Shown in pieces: positions 7,436-16,145 of a DNA stretch of 64,000 nucleotides. The translations under genes were made by a program, and so were the position numbers. Source of the stretch: an uncultured Brachybacterium sp. GTDB taxonomy: Bacteria; Actinomycetota; Actinomycetes; Actinomycetales; Dermabacteraceae. Position 1 is the stretch's first letter; the number at the start of each line of letters is the position of its first letter. Under the pieces are notes generated by a model. The model did not search any database. It worked only from the letters and a program-made list of their open reading frames with translations, and was not told where the DNA came from. The stretch lies in assembly GCF_947500705.1 (NCBI RefSeq), contig NZ_CANMSY010000001.1, positions 310,001 through 374,000 on the forward strand. The letters run 5' to 3'.

Positions 7436-9481
7436 ATGACCTCCTCCACCACTGACCCCGCCGCTGCTTCGAGCCCGTCCGCTGACTTCACTGACTTCAC
7501 TGATTTCACTGACATCGACGGCTTCCTGCGAATCCCCCGCCTGGCCTCCGTGGCTGCGAGTGACGACGGGAGGGTGATCGCCGCGATCCAGGAGGCCGAC
7601 GAGCCCGGCGCGAAACTCGTCTCCTCGCTCTGGGAGCTCGACCCGGCCGGGGAGCAGCCCGCCCGTCGGCTGACCTTCTCCGCCAAGGGCGAGAGCTCGC
7701 CCCGGTTCGCCCCCGACGGCTCGCTGCTGTTCAGCTCCTCCCGGCCGGATCCCGAGGGGGGCACCGAGGAGGAGGTCACCGCGATCTGGCGCCTGCCGCG
7801 CACCGGCGAGGCGCAAGTGGTGGCCTCCGCTGCCGCGGGCCTGTCCCTGCTCTCGGTCGCCGCGGACGGGACCATGCTCGCGGCCACCAGCGTGCTGCCG
7901 GGCAGCAGCCTCGAGGAAGATGCCGAGCGCCGGAAGGTCCGCAAGGACGCGAAGCAGACCACCATCTGGCACACCGGGATGCCGATCCGGATGTGGGACC
8001 ACGAGATCGGCGACGAGAGCCGCCGGCTGGTGCTGGTCTCCGCCGACGGCGACCTCACCGATCTCACCCCGGGCGTCGGCACTGTGACCCTCTACGCCGC
8101 CTCCGCGGACCTCTCCCCCGACGGTTCCACGGTCGCGACCTCCTGGACCCAGCGGGTGCGCGGCGGCGAGACCCGCAGCTCGCTCGTGCTGATCGACACC
8201 GCGACCTTGCGCCGCAGCGTGCTGCTGGAGGCGGACGAGTCCGCCCAGTACGGCTCCCCGCTGTTCTCCCGCGACGGCCAGAGCCTGGCCGTGATCCGCT
8301 CGACCGCCTCGTCCCCCACCGACACCAGTTACAGCCGCCTGGAGATCCACCCCCTCGGCGGCGGCGAACCGATCACCGCGCAGCTCGGCGATCTGAGCAT
8401 CACCGACCTCGAATGGGCTGCGGATGGCACGCTGCTGGTGGCCGGAGACCTGCATTCCTCCGGCGCGGTGCTGCGGGTCGATCCGGCCACCGGTGAGGCT
8501 CGCACGGTGGTCGGCGACGGGGTGTTCTCGTCGCTCACCGCCACGGCGGACGGCGCCCTGTTCGCACTCCGCAACGACGTGGCGACCCCGGCCCGGCCGG
8601 TCCGGATCGGTGCCGACGGCAGCACCGCCGAGCTGTCTGCTCCAGGAGCCGTTAGCGCACTGCCGGGCACCCTGGAATGGGTCGAGACGGACGTCGACGG
8701 ACTCACCGTGGGCGGCTGGCTGTGCGTCCCTGCGGGAGCATCCGACGAGACCCCGGCGCCCGTCATGCTGTGGATCCATGGCGGGCCCCACGGTTCCTAC
8801 AACGCCTGGAGCTGGCGCTGGTGCCCGTGGCTCGCCGTCGAGCGCGGCTATGCGGTGCTGATGCCCGACCCGGCGATGTCCACGGGCTACGGGGATGCGG
8901 GGCTGAACCGCGGCTGGCCGCGTCGTCCGGACGTGGTGTTCCACGAGTGCGAGACCCTCTTCGATGCGGTGCTCGAGCGCCCGGACCTCGACGGCTCCCG
9001 CACGGCGATGCTCGGGGCGTCGTTCGGCGGCTTCATGGCGAACTGGATCGCCGGACACACCACGCGCTTCGATGCGATCGTCACCCATGCGGGGCTGTGG
9101 GCGCTGGACCAGCAGCACCGCACCACCGACGCCGCGGCGTCGAAGATGCGCGTGCACCGCCACGAGAACGAGGACCCGGACTGGTACCGGGCCTTCTCCC
9201 CGCATCACGAGATCGACGCGATCACCACCCCGATGCTGATCACCCACGGCAACCGCGACTATCGGGTGCCGATCAGCGAGGCGCTGCGGCTGTGGTGGGA
9301 CCTGGTCTCCACCTGGGATGGCGAGCCGCAGGACATGCCGCACCGCTTCCTGCAGCTGACCAGCGAGAACCACTGGGTGCTCACCCCGTCCAATGCGCTC
9401 GCCTGGAACCATGCGGTGCTGGCGTTCTGCGATCAGCACGTCCTCGGCGCCGAGCCGATCCCGGAGGTGCTGCCCTGGTGA
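7436..9481 (+). CDS. S9-family (prolyl oligopeptidase-like) serine peptidase
   Basis: About 681 residues. An N-terminal WD/beta-propeller-like region (about residues 30-400) has repeated segments such as DDGRVIAAIQ, SPDGSTVATSW and SRDGQSLAVIRS. The C-terminal alpha/beta hydrolase domain has MLWIHGGPHGSYNAWSWRW, the nucleophile elbow GASFGGFMANW (Ser about residue 529), NRDYRVPISEALRLWW (likely Asp) and SENHWVLTP (His). This resembles acylaminoacyl or dipeptidyl peptidases that cleave short peptides in the cytoplasm; no signal peptide is seen. Near the start a 9-bp tandem repeat (7483-7509, TGACTTCAC three times) encodes a TDF repeat. A GTG at 7427 is an alternative start. Confidence 0.9.
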   Translation: MTSSTTDPAAASSPSADFTDFTDFTDIDGFLRIPRLASVAASDDGRVIAAIQEADEPGAKLVSSLWELDPAGEQPARRLTFSAKGESSPRFAPDGSLLFSSSRPDPEGGTEEEVTAIWRLPRTGEAQVVASAAAGLSLLSVAADGTMLAATSVLPGSSLEEDAERRKVRKDAKQTTIWHTGMPIRMWDHEIGDESRRLVLVSADGDLTDLTPGVGTVTLYAASADLSPDGSTVATSWTQRVRGGETRSSLVLIDTATLRRSVLLEADESAQYGSPLFSRDGQSLAVIRSTASSPTDTSYSRLEIHPLGGGEPITAQLGDLSITDLEWAADGTLLVAGDLHSSGAVLRVDPATGEARTVVGDGVFSSLTATADGALFALRNDVATPARPVRIGADGSTAELSAPGAVSALPGTLEWVETDVDGLTVGGWLCVPAGASDETPAPVMLWIHGGPHGSYNAWSWRWCPWLAVERGYAVLMPDPAMSTGYGDAGLNRGWPRRPDVVFHECETLFDAVLERPDLDGSRTAMLGASFGGFMANWIAGHTTRFDAIVTHAGLWALDQQHRTTDAAASKMRVHRHENEDPDWYRAFSPHHEIDAITTPMLITHGNRDYRVPISEALRLWWDLVSTWDGEPQDMPHRFLQLTSENHWVLTPSNALAWNHAVLAFCDQHVLGAEPIPEVLPW

Positions 9482-9512
9482 CCGCGGAGCTGACTGCTGC
9501 TGCTGGACAGCG

Positions 9513-11006
9513 TCAGTTCAGTGTGCCGGTGAGCCTGTCGCGGAACTGGGTGGAGTGCTCGTCCAGCCCGGTGAAGCGCACTTCGATGCCGTGGTCGGCG
9601 TACTTGGTCTGCACGGAGTCGAGCACGGCGACGGTCGAGGCGTCCCAGATCTGGGCTGCGGAGAAGTCGATGGTGACCTGCGGGGGGTCCTGGGCGTAGG
9701 TGAACTGCTCGACGAGGTCGTTGCTGCTGCCGAAGAAGAGGGGCCCGCGCACGGTGTACGTCGCCTCCCCGTCGGTGACCAGGCGGTGCACGCTGGTCAC
9801 GTGCGCGATCCGGCGGGCGAACAGCACCATCGCCAGCAGCGCCCCGGCGGCGACGCCGATCGCCAGGTTGTTCGTGGCCACGACGACCACCACGGTCGTG
9901 ACCATCACCAGGGTCTCCGACCACGGCATCCGCTTGAGGGTCGCGGGGCGCACGCTGTGGAAGTCCACGGTGGAGACGGCCACGACCATCATCACCGCGG
10001 CGAGCGCGGCCATCGGGATCGCCTCCATGAGGTCCGAGAGCACGGTGACCAGGATCAGCAGCATCACCCCGGCGAAGAAGGTGGACAACCGGGTGCGGGC
10101 CCGGCCGAGCTTCACGTTGACCACGGTCTGCCCGATCATCGCGCAGCCAGCGATGCCGCCCCAGCAGCCGGCGAGGATGTTGGCGACGCCGAGCGCCCAG
10201 GATTCGCGGCTCTTGTGGGAGCGGGTGTCGGTGATGTCGTCGACCAGCTTGGCGGTCAGCAGGGTCTCCATCAGGCCCACGAAGGCGACGCTGAGGGCGG
10301 TGGGGAGGATCAGGCGCAGGGTGTCGAGGTCCAGCGGGACGAGCAGCGGGGTGATCCCGGGCAGCCCGCCGGAGACATCGCCCTGGTCCCCGACAGTGGG
10401 GACGGAGAGGTTCGCGAACATTGCGATCGCGGTGACCAGCACGATCGCGACCAGCGGGGCGGGCACAGCCTTGGTGAACCGCGGCAGCAGCAGCACCACC
10501 AGCAGGGTCAGCGCGAACAGCGGATAGACCATGACCGGCACGTCGAGCACGTGCTGCAGCTGGGCGGCGAAGATGAGGATGCCCAGGGCGTTGACGAAGC
10601 CGATCATCACCGAGCGCGGGATGAACCGCATGATCCTGGCGAGCCCCAGCACCCCGAAGAGGATCTGGATGATGCCGGCGAGGATCACCGTCGGCAGCAG
10701 GTATTCGACACCGTGGGTGCGCACCAGCGGTGCGACCACGAGGGCGACGGCGCCCGCGGCGGCCGTGATCATGGCGGGGCGGCCACCGAGGATCGACATC
10801 GAGATCGCGAGCACCACCGAAGCGATGAGGCTGACCTTCGGGTCCACGCCCGCGATCACCGAGAACGAGATCACCTCGGGGATCAGCGCGAGCGTGGTGA
10901 CCGCTCCGGCGAGCGCCTCGGTGGTGAGGAGCCGCGGGTTCCGCAGGGCCTGCATCGTGGTGGGGCTCGACGTCGAGGTCGAAGCCGGTGTCGGGGTCGG
11001 TGTCAC
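9513..11006 (-). CDS. SulP-family anion transporter with STAS domain
   Basis: 497 residues. After a Thr/Ser/Pro-rich leader come about ten to eleven membrane helices carrying SulP hallmarks: LAGAVTTLALIPEVISFSVIAGVDP, SIGxxGGRPAM-like SILGGRPAMITAAAG, and FVGLMETLLTAKLVDD. The C-terminal ~100 residues form a STAS domain (YTVRGPLFFGSSNDLVEQF, then VTIDFSAAQIWDASTVAVLDSV). SulP proteins move sulfate, bicarbonate or other anions with Na+ or H+. The sequence SAALxDTRSHKS-like region (DITDTRSHKSRES) with GCAMIGQTVVNVKLGRARTRLS resembles the bicarbonate-type BicA branch, but the substrate is not certain. It is convergent with the S9 peptidase (31 bp between stops). Confidence 0.9.
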   Translation of the reverse strand: MTPTPTPASTSTSSPTTMQALRNPRLLTTEALAGAVTTLALIPEVISFSVIAGVDPKVSLIASVVLAISMSILGGRPAMITAAAGAVALVVAPLVRTHGVEYLLPTVILAGIIQILFGVLGLARIMRFIPRSVMIGFVNALGILIFAAQLQHVLDVPVMVYPLFALTLLVVLLLPRFTKAVPAPLVAIVLVTAIAMFANLSVPTVGDQGDVSGGLPGITPLLVPLDLDTLRLILPTALSVAFVGLMETLLTAKLVDDITDTRSHKSRESWALGVANILAGCWGGIAGCAMIGQTVVNVKLGRARTRLSTFFAGVMLLILVTVLSDLMEAIPMAALAAVMMVVAVSTVDFHSVRPATLKRMPWSETLVMVTTVVVVVATNNLAIGVAAGALLAMVLFARRIAHVTSVHRLVTDGEATYTVRGPLFFGSSNDLVEQFTYAQDPPQVTIDFSAAQIWDASTVAVLDSVQTKYADHGIEVRFTGLDEHSTQFRDRLTGTLN

Positions 11007-11144
11007 GCCCGTGATGCTATCGGCGTCGCACGTCCCTCGCAGGTGCGGTCCGCTTCTCGGCGCACGGGGTCACAGCGGCCGGGTCTACGCTGGTGGATCC
11101 CACCCCGTCGGCCCTGCCGACGGTTCTGATCGGACAGAGGATCC

Positions 11145-11444
11145 ATGACTCCACGCACCCGCCGCCGCTTCGACGCCACCTGGCTGCCCTTCGGCATGAT
11201 GATCGGATTCACCGTGGGGATCGGCATGGGTCTCAGGGTGATCGACAACGTCGTCTTCGGCGCCATGATCGGCTTCGCCCTCGGCGCCGCTCTCGGCATC
11301 GCCCTCGGATTCCGCGACCCCCGACGCTCGGGCGGCGGAGTGGACGCGGAGGATGCCGCCGATGAGCAGTACCGCCGCGAGCATGGGGATCCGATCCCGC
11401 GGCGCCGCGACTCCGGATCATCGCCGGGCCAGGACCCCTCATGA
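11145..11444 (+). CDS. Small two-helix membrane protein, unknown function
   Basis: 99 residues. A basic N-terminus (MTPRTRRRFDATW) is followed by two Gly-rich hydrophobic segments (LPFGMMIGFTVGIGMGLRVI and VVFGAMIGFALGAALGIALGF), then a polar tail rich in Asp/Glu/Arg. The Gly-x-x-x-Gly pattern suggests tight helix packing. I do not recognise a characterised family. The stop overlaps the start of the following lipoprotein gene (ATGA at 11441-11444), so the two were translationally coupled. Its partner is broken in this strain. Confidence 0.75.
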   Translation: MTPRTRRRFDATWLPFGMMIGFTVGIGMGLRVIDNVVFGAMIGFALGAALGIALGFRDPRRSGGGVDAEDAADEQYRREHGDPIPRRRDSGSSPGQDPS

Positions 11445-12067
11445 GGACCGCGAGCATCGCACGACGCACCCGCTCCGCCCTGGCGCTCGCCGCCGGCACG
11501 GCCCTGCTGGGCCTCGGCGCCTGCGACACCGACGCCGGGGACGGCCCCGAGGAGACCTCTGCCGCACCCTCCACGAGCTCCGACGACGGCTGAGCGCAGG
11601 AGACGGATCCGACCGGCGAGGACTACCTGGCGTCCGACAACGACGGCACCGCCGAGTGCGAAGCCGAGCTGGTGCTCGAGCCGGGAGCCGCGGCCGTCGG
11701 CTGCCTCGGCCCCGCGAGCACAGACCGCATCGAACCGAACCAGGAGTGGATCGCTCATGCGGTCATGGTCCCGTCCGGGTCCGGCTTCCAGAACGGCTCG
11801 AGCGTCGCGGTGCTGTTCTCCACCGGCACCGAGCTGCCCCAGGAAGCGGATGACCTGCTGAACGAGAACGTCGCCCTGACCGGCCTGGGCTTCGGCTCCG
11901 TCGACGGAATGGACGCGCTCAGCGCCGACGACGTGGCAGCGAGCACCCTGGACTGCGAGGCGAGGACCGCCGACAGCACCACCTGGGACCTGGTGCTCGC
12001 GCCCGGCACCTATCTGGACAACGACCACGGTCTGCTGGTGGGGATCGATCGCACGAGCGATGACTGA
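11441..12067 (+). pseudogene. Secreted lipoprotein gene interrupted by an in-frame TGA
   Basis: The reading frame opens with a lipoprotein signal (basic MRTASIARRTRS, hydrophobic ALALAAGTALLGLGAC with the lipobox Cys), then a Thr/Ser/Asp/Glu linker. It meets TGA at 11591-11593 after only 50 codons. The same frame then stays open for another ~157 codons to TGA at 12065-12067 with normal protein-like sequence (ETDPTGEDYLASDNDGTAEC, later GTYLDNDHGLLVGIDRTSDD). No ribosome site or start lies close after the stop. The simplest reading is a recent nonsense change, for example from TGG, GGA or CGA, in a ~208-residue lipoprotein of unknown function. It is coupled to the upstream small membrane protein gene by an ATGA overlap. 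Confidence 0.75.
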
Positions 12068-12232
12068 CGCCCCTGGACCGAGCACGGTCAGGTCGCTCAC
12101 CGGCAGTGGCTCGATCTACCCGGGCACGGCTATCGTGTCAGGGGCGTCGGGCGATTCCCGCCGACGCCGCGGCCGGGACGACCCGGGCGACGGATCCGCC
12201 TGAGGACGGCCTCACAGGAGGACTCTCCCGAC

Positions 12233-13447
12233 ATGCCGTCGCACTCCCCCGCGCCCGCCCCGGACGGCCGCAGCACGATCCGCACCATCCTCACCCCCGG
12301 CGCGGTCCTCCGCCTGGTGCTCGGCTGGGCCGCCGTCGGCGTGCTGACGCTCGCCGCCCCGCTGCTGGCCGCTCCCCTGCCCTCCCCCGTGCTCACCCTG
12401 GTGCTGGCAGCGATCGTCGCCGTGATCGTGGTCGCCGCCGGCGGCGTGGTCCACCAGGCCGAGGCGCTCGCGCGCCGGCTCGGCGACCCGTACGGCACGC
12501 TCGTGCTGACGCTGTCGATCGTGGTGATCGAGGTGGCGCTGATCGCCGCGGTGATGCTCGGCCCCGGCGAGCACGCCGTGATCGCCCGGGACTCGGTGAT
12601 GGCGGTCTCGATGATCATCATGAACCTCGCGCTCGGCCTCTGCCTGCTGGCGGGCGGCCTGCGGCACGGCTCCCTCGCTCCGCACCGGGTGGGAACCTCC
12701 GCCTACCTGGTGATGCTCACCGCGCTGGCCGCGCTCACCTTCGCGCTGCCCGCGACGATCGGCGACGGGGGCAGCTACGCCCCGGGCCAGGCGCTGGTGA
12801 TCGGCGGGCTCACGATGGCGGTGTACGCCTTCTTCCTCTGGCGCCAGGTGGGAGCCCAGGCGGGTGAGTTCCAGGAGGTCGAGCGACCCGTCGGCGTCGC
12901 CGGAACTCCCGATCCCGCGCCCGGACCGGACCCCGCCGCCCCCCAGCAGAGCGCCAGGAACCGCCCCGCACTGGGGGAGGTCCTCTCCGTGCACCGCTCA
13001 GAGCTGCTGGGCCGCGCCGCCGTGCTGATCGCGACCGTGCTGCCGATCGTGCTGCTCTCGCACGATATGGCGGGCCTGCTCGATGACGGCCTGGCGCGGC
13101 TCGGGGCCCCGGTCGCGCTCGGCGGGGTGCTGATCGCGGCGATCGTGTTCACCCCGGAATCGATCACCGCGGTGCGGGCGGCGCTGAACGGGGAGATGCA
13201 GCGGGTGGTGAACCTGTGCCATGGCGCGCTGGTCTCGACCCTCGCGCTCACCATCCCCACGGTGCTGGTGATCGGGCTGGCCACCGGCACCGAGGTGGTG
13301 CTCGCGGAATCACCGAAGAACCTGCTGCTGCTCGGCGTGACCCTGGCGGTCGCCGCGATCTCGGCGAGCGCCCCGCGGACCACCGCCGTGCATGGCGCGG
13401 TGCACCTGCTGCTGTTCGGCGTCTACGCCCTCATGCTCTTCTCCTGA
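12233..13447 (+). CDS. chaA: ChaA-type Ca2+/H+ (Na+/H+) antiporter
   Basis: 404 residues with about ten to eleven membrane helices in two homologous halves. The conserved acidic helix motif of the CaCA superfamily appears in the first half as GGVVHQAEALARRLGDPYGTLVLTLSIVVIEVALI and in the second half as VFTPESITAVRAALNGEMQR; these Glu residues bind the cation. A hydrophilic Pro/Ala-rich loop (~residues 220-250) separates the halves. It exports Ca2+ or Na+/K+ across the cytoplasmic membrane against protons. An AGGAGGA ribosome site precedes the ATG at a good distance. The region 12068-12232 upstream carries no other gene. Confidence 0.9.
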   Translation: MPSHSPAPAPDGRSTIRTILTPGAVLRLVLGWAAVGVLTLAAPLLAAPLPSPVLTLVLAAIVAVIVVAAGGVVHQAEALARRLGDPYGTLVLTLSIVVIEVALIAAVMLGPGEHAVIARDSVMAVSMIIMNLALGLCLLAGGLRHGSLAPHRVGTSAYLVMLTALAALTFALPATIGDGGSYAPGQALVIGGLTMAVYAFFLWRQVGAQAGEFQEVERPVGVAGTPDPAPGPDPAAPQQSARNRPALGEVLSVHRSELLGRAAVLIATVLPIVLLSHDMAGLLDDGLARLGAPVALGGVLIAAIVFTPESITAVRAALNGEMQRVVNLCHGALVSTLALTIPTVLVIGLATGTEVVLAESPKNLLLLGVTLAVAAISASAPRTTAVHGAVHLLLFGVYALMLFS

Positions 13448-13477
13448 GCACTTCCCTGCTCAGCACTGCCTCGCTCA
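13448..13477. repeat. Two 15-bp tandem units between convergent genes
   Basis: GCACTTCCCTGCTCA (13448-13462) and GCACTGCCTCGCTCA (13463-13477) differ at three positions. They sit directly after the ChaA stop and reach the stop codon of the convergent acyl-CoA ligase. Confidence 0.6.
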
Positions 13478-15178
13478 GCGCCGGGGGCGCCGACGGTCGA
13501 GCTCCTGGAGGCGGTCGCGAACCTCACGGCGCAGGACCTTGCCCATCTCGTTGCGCGGGAGCTCGGTCACCACGTGGAAGCGGCGCGGCACCTTGTAGGC
13601 GGTCAGCCGTTCCTTGAGCCGACGGCGCAGGTCCTCGACATCGGGGAGCAGCCCATCGGGCGTGACGATCGCGGCGACCACCTCCTCGGTGCCCAGTCCA
13701 TCGACCAGGCCCACCACGGCGATGTCCTCGATGCCATGTTCCCCCCGGATCGCGTCCTCGACCTCGGAGGGGTAGACGTTGAAGCCGCCGGTGATCACCA
13801 TCTCCTTGAGCCGGTCGACGATCCTGAGGAACCCACGCTCATCGACCTGGGCGATGTCGCCGGTGCGGAACCAGCCGTCATGGAACGCCTCGGCGGTCTC
13901 CTCGGGGCGGTCGCGATATCCGGAGAACACCTGCGGGCCCCGCACCAGGATCTCCCCCGGCTCACCGGGCTCCACATCCCGGCCGAGGTCCTCGGGGTCG
14001 ACCAGGCGTACCTGGGTGTCGGGGAAGGGGATGCCGATCGAGCCCGGGGTGCGGGTGCTGTCCACGGGGTTGCCGCAGACGATCGGCGAGCACTCCGAGA
14101 GCCCGTAGCCCTCGATCAGCAGGCCACCGGTCGCCGTCTCCCAGGCCTCGATGAGTTCGGATCGCAGCGGCATCGCTCCAGCGATCCCGGTGCGGATCCC
14201 CTCGAGCGAGACGCCCCGCTCCTTCGCGCCGGTGACGACGCGATCGAACAGCGGTGGCACCGCGATCATCGTCGTCGGTCGCCGCCGCTTGATCGCATCG
14301 AGGATCAGTCCGGTCTCGGGCTTGGGGATCAGGTGCAGCATCGCCCCGACGCTCAGGCCCGCGTTCATCGACAGCGAACAGCCGAACACATGGAAGAGCG
14401 GCAGGCAGGCCATGAACACCTCCTTGCCCGGGACCAGGGGCGTGACCCATTCGCGGGCCTGAGTGGTGGAGGCGATCAGGTTGGCATGACTGAGCGGTAC
14501 ACCCTTCGGGGCGCCGGTGGTGCCCGAGGTGTACAGCAGCAAGGCGGTGTCCTCGCGCGCCGGACGGGAGGCGGCGGGTGCCGGGGCGGCCTCGCGGCGC
14601 AGCCCGGAGAAGGGAAGAGTGCCGGCCGGCGCGGGCCGGGAGAGCTGGTTCCGTGAGGCACGGGCCTTCTTCAGCGGCAGCCGCAGCAGGGCGCGCTTCC
14701 CGCGGGGCATCTCCTCGATGAGATCCACCGCGATGATCGCGCCCGGGCGCACCTCTTCCGGCAGCTCCTGCAGGGTCCCGGCCGCGGCGTTCCACACGAT
14801 CGCGACCTCCGCGCGGTGGTCGGCGAACATCGGCGCGAGCTCGTGGGCCGGGTATAGCGGGTTGTGCTCGACGACGGTCGCGCCGCACCGCAGCGCGGCG
14901 TAGAAGGCTACGACGTGCTGGGGGCAGGTGGGCATCAGCAGCGCCACGGTCGATCCCGGCCCTACGCCCAGGCGGTGCAGGTTCCCGGCCACGGCCCGCA
15001 CCTGGGCGGCGAGCTCGGCATAGCTCGTGCGTCGGCCGAAGAAGTCCAGCGCCGCCTGCTCCGCATAGGTCACCGTGAACGCATCGAACTCGTCGACCAG
15101 GGAACCGGCGGGATAGTCCAGATGGCGGCGCACCCCAGGGGCGTAGGCGGCGGTCCAGCCATCCTCGAGAGCGGTCAT
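13475..15178 (-). CDS. Long-chain fatty-acid-CoA ligase (FadD-like)
   Basis: 567 residues, an ANL-superfamily adenylating enzyme. The ATP-binding P-loop is LLLYTSGTTGAPKGVPLSH, followed by the A4/A5 region GYGLSECSPIVCGNP, the hinge region DGWFRTGDIAQVDERGFLRIVDR and LKEMVITGGFNVYPSEVED (fatty acyl-CoA ligase signature). The C-terminal catalytic Lys is in LPRNEMGKVLRREV. It activates a fatty acid with ATP and transfers it to CoA. No beta-oxidation genes are adjacent, so chain length and role, degradation or lipid synthesis, are open. Length is typical for bacterial FadD. Confidence 0.92.
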   Translation of the reverse strand: MTALEDGWTAAYAPGVRRHLDYPAGSLVDEFDAFTVTYAEQAALDFFGRRTSYAELAAQVRAVAGNLHRLGVGPGSTVALLMPTCPQHVVAFYAALRCGATVVEHNPLYPAHELAPMFADHRAEVAIVWNAAAGTLQELPEEVRPGAIIAVDLIEEMPRGKRALLRLPLKKARASRNQLSRPAPAGTLPFSGLRREAAPAPAASRPAREDTALLLYTSGTTGAPKGVPLSHANLIASTTQAREWVTPLVPGKEVFMACLPLFHVFGCSLSMNAGLSVGAMLHLIPKPETGLILDAIKRRRPTTMIAVPPLFDRVVTGAKERGVSLEGIRTGIAGAMPLRSELIEAWETATGGLLIEGYGLSECSPIVCGNPVDSTRTPGSIGIPFPDTQVRLVDPEDLGRDVEPGEPGEILVRGPQVFSGYRDRPEETAEAFHDGWFRTGDIAQVDERGFLRIVDRLKEMVITGGFNVYPSEVEDAIRGEHGIEDIAVVGLVDGLGTEEVVAAIVTPDGLLPDVEDLRRRLKERLTAYKVPRRFHVVTELPRNEMGKVLRREVRDRLQELDRRRPRR

Positions 15179-15229
15179 GGTCGGTCCTCAGCGGTGATGG
15201 GAGCGGGTCGAGATCAGAGTAGGCCCGAA

Positions 15230-15259
15230 TCCTGCGAGTCACCTTCCTGCGAGTCGCCG
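15230..15259. repeat. Two 15-bp tandem units between divergent genes
   Basis: TCCTGCGAGTCACCT and TCCTGCGAGTCGCCG (12 of 15 identical) lie in the intergenic space between the acyl-CoA ligase and dienelactone hydrolase genes, which are transcribed away from each other. Confidence 0.6.
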
Positions 15260-15324
15260 GCGGTGGTCCTGTGGGACTCGTGTTCTGCCGCCCCCGGCGC
15301 TCGGGAGCGGGATACAGTCACAGC

Positions 15325-16074
15325 GTGAGTGCGACGATGCTTCCGATCCCGACCGACGCCGGTGACCTGCCGGGCCTGCTCTGGCTGCCCGAGAGCCTCG
15401 AGGAGCCGGTGCCCGGCCTCGTGGTGCTGCAGGAGATCTTCGGCCTGTCCGAGTACATGCAGCAGCGCTGCGCGGACCTCGCCGCATTGGGCTATGCGGT
15501 GCTCGCTCCGCAGCTGTTCGCCCGCCTGGACCCGCCGCTGGTGGGGCTCGAGGACTGGGAGGACTTCGACTCCTGGCTCGCCGAGGGCGTCACGCTGACC
15601 GGGCAGCTGCCCTGGGAGCGCGCAGAGGCCGACGCGATCGCGGCGCTGGGTGCGCTGCGTGCGCACGGCGCCGTGGACTCCGAGCAGGTGGGCCTGTTCG
15701 GCTTCTGCTACGGCGGTGGTCTCGCGTTCGCCGCGGCCGCTTCCGCCGCCGAGGAGCAGCGCCCGCCGTCGGTGCTGGTCAGCTACTACGGCTCCGCCCT
15801 GCCGACGCTGCTGGGACGCGCCGCCCTGGTGGGGGCCCCGAGCCTGCACCACTTCGGGACCGCCGATGCGTTCATCCCGGCGGAGCAGGTCGAGCAGATC
15901 CGCGAGGCGGTCACCATGGGCGGCGCCCGTGAGCAGGTGCGCTTCGAGCTGCATGAGGGCGCTGGTCATGCGTTCGACAATCCCCATCCGGGACTCCATC
16001 ACGCCGACGCGGCCGAGTCCGCGTGGCAGCAGACCGTCGGCTTCCTCGCCGAGAGGCTGCCCTCACGCGGCTGA
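15325..16074 (+). CDS. Dienelactone hydrolase family protein
   Basis: About 249 residues from GTG 15325 (ATG 15337 is an alternative, and an in-frame ATG at 15271 looks too long). The alpha/beta hydrolase fold carries the dienelactone hydrolase triad: Cys in GLFGFCYGGGLAFA, Asp in FGTADAFIPAEQ and His in EGAGHAFDNPHPG. PGLVVLQEIFGLSEYMQQR near the N-terminus has the conserved Glu that tunes the Cys nucleophile. The family opens lactone rings or cleaves esters in the cytoplasm; no aromatic-degradation genes lie nearby, so the physiological substrate is unknown. A strong terminator follows. Confidence 0.88.
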   Translation: MSATMLPIPTDAGDLPGLLWLPESLEEPVPGLVVLQEIFGLSEYMQQRCADLAALGYAVLAPQLFARLDPPLVGLEDWEDFDSWLAEGVTLTGQLPWERAEADAIAALGALRAHGAVDSEQVGLFGFCYGGGLAFAAAASAAEEQRPPSVLVSYYGSALPTLLGRAALVGAPSLHHFGTADAFIPAEQVEQIREAVTMGGAREQVRFELHEGAGHAFDNPHPGLHHADAAESAWQQTVGFLAERLPSRG

Positions 16075-16092
16075 GCTGACCCCACAGGCGAT

Positions 16093-16128
16093 GAGGGGCC
16101 GATCGTGAGCTGTCACGATCGGCCCCTC
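16093..16128. terminator. Intrinsic terminator between convergent genes
   Basis: GAGGGGCCGATCGTGA and its complement form a 15-16 bp stem with a very small loop. It serves the dienelactone hydrolase and the convergent Gfo/Idh gene. Confidence 0.85.
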
Positions 16129-16145
16129 TCGGCATTCGGCGGCGC

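Noticed and set aside
4283-9439. A 1718-codon open frame on the minus strand opposite the metal ATPase, oxidoreductase and S9 peptidase genes
   Set aside because: Its product is low-complexity Gly/Asp/His/Arg sequence typical of antisense frames in GC-rich DNA, while the plus strand holds three genes with complete motifs.
9393-11129. A 578-codon plus-strand frame opposite the SulP gene
   Set aside because: Asp/His/Gly-rich antisense shadow; the minus-strand SulP protein has clear family motifs.
11591-11593. The TGA in the lipoprotein frame as a selenocysteine codon
   Set aside because: It lies in a low-complexity Ser/Asp linker, no redox motif surrounds it, and no SECIS-like hairpin is obvious.
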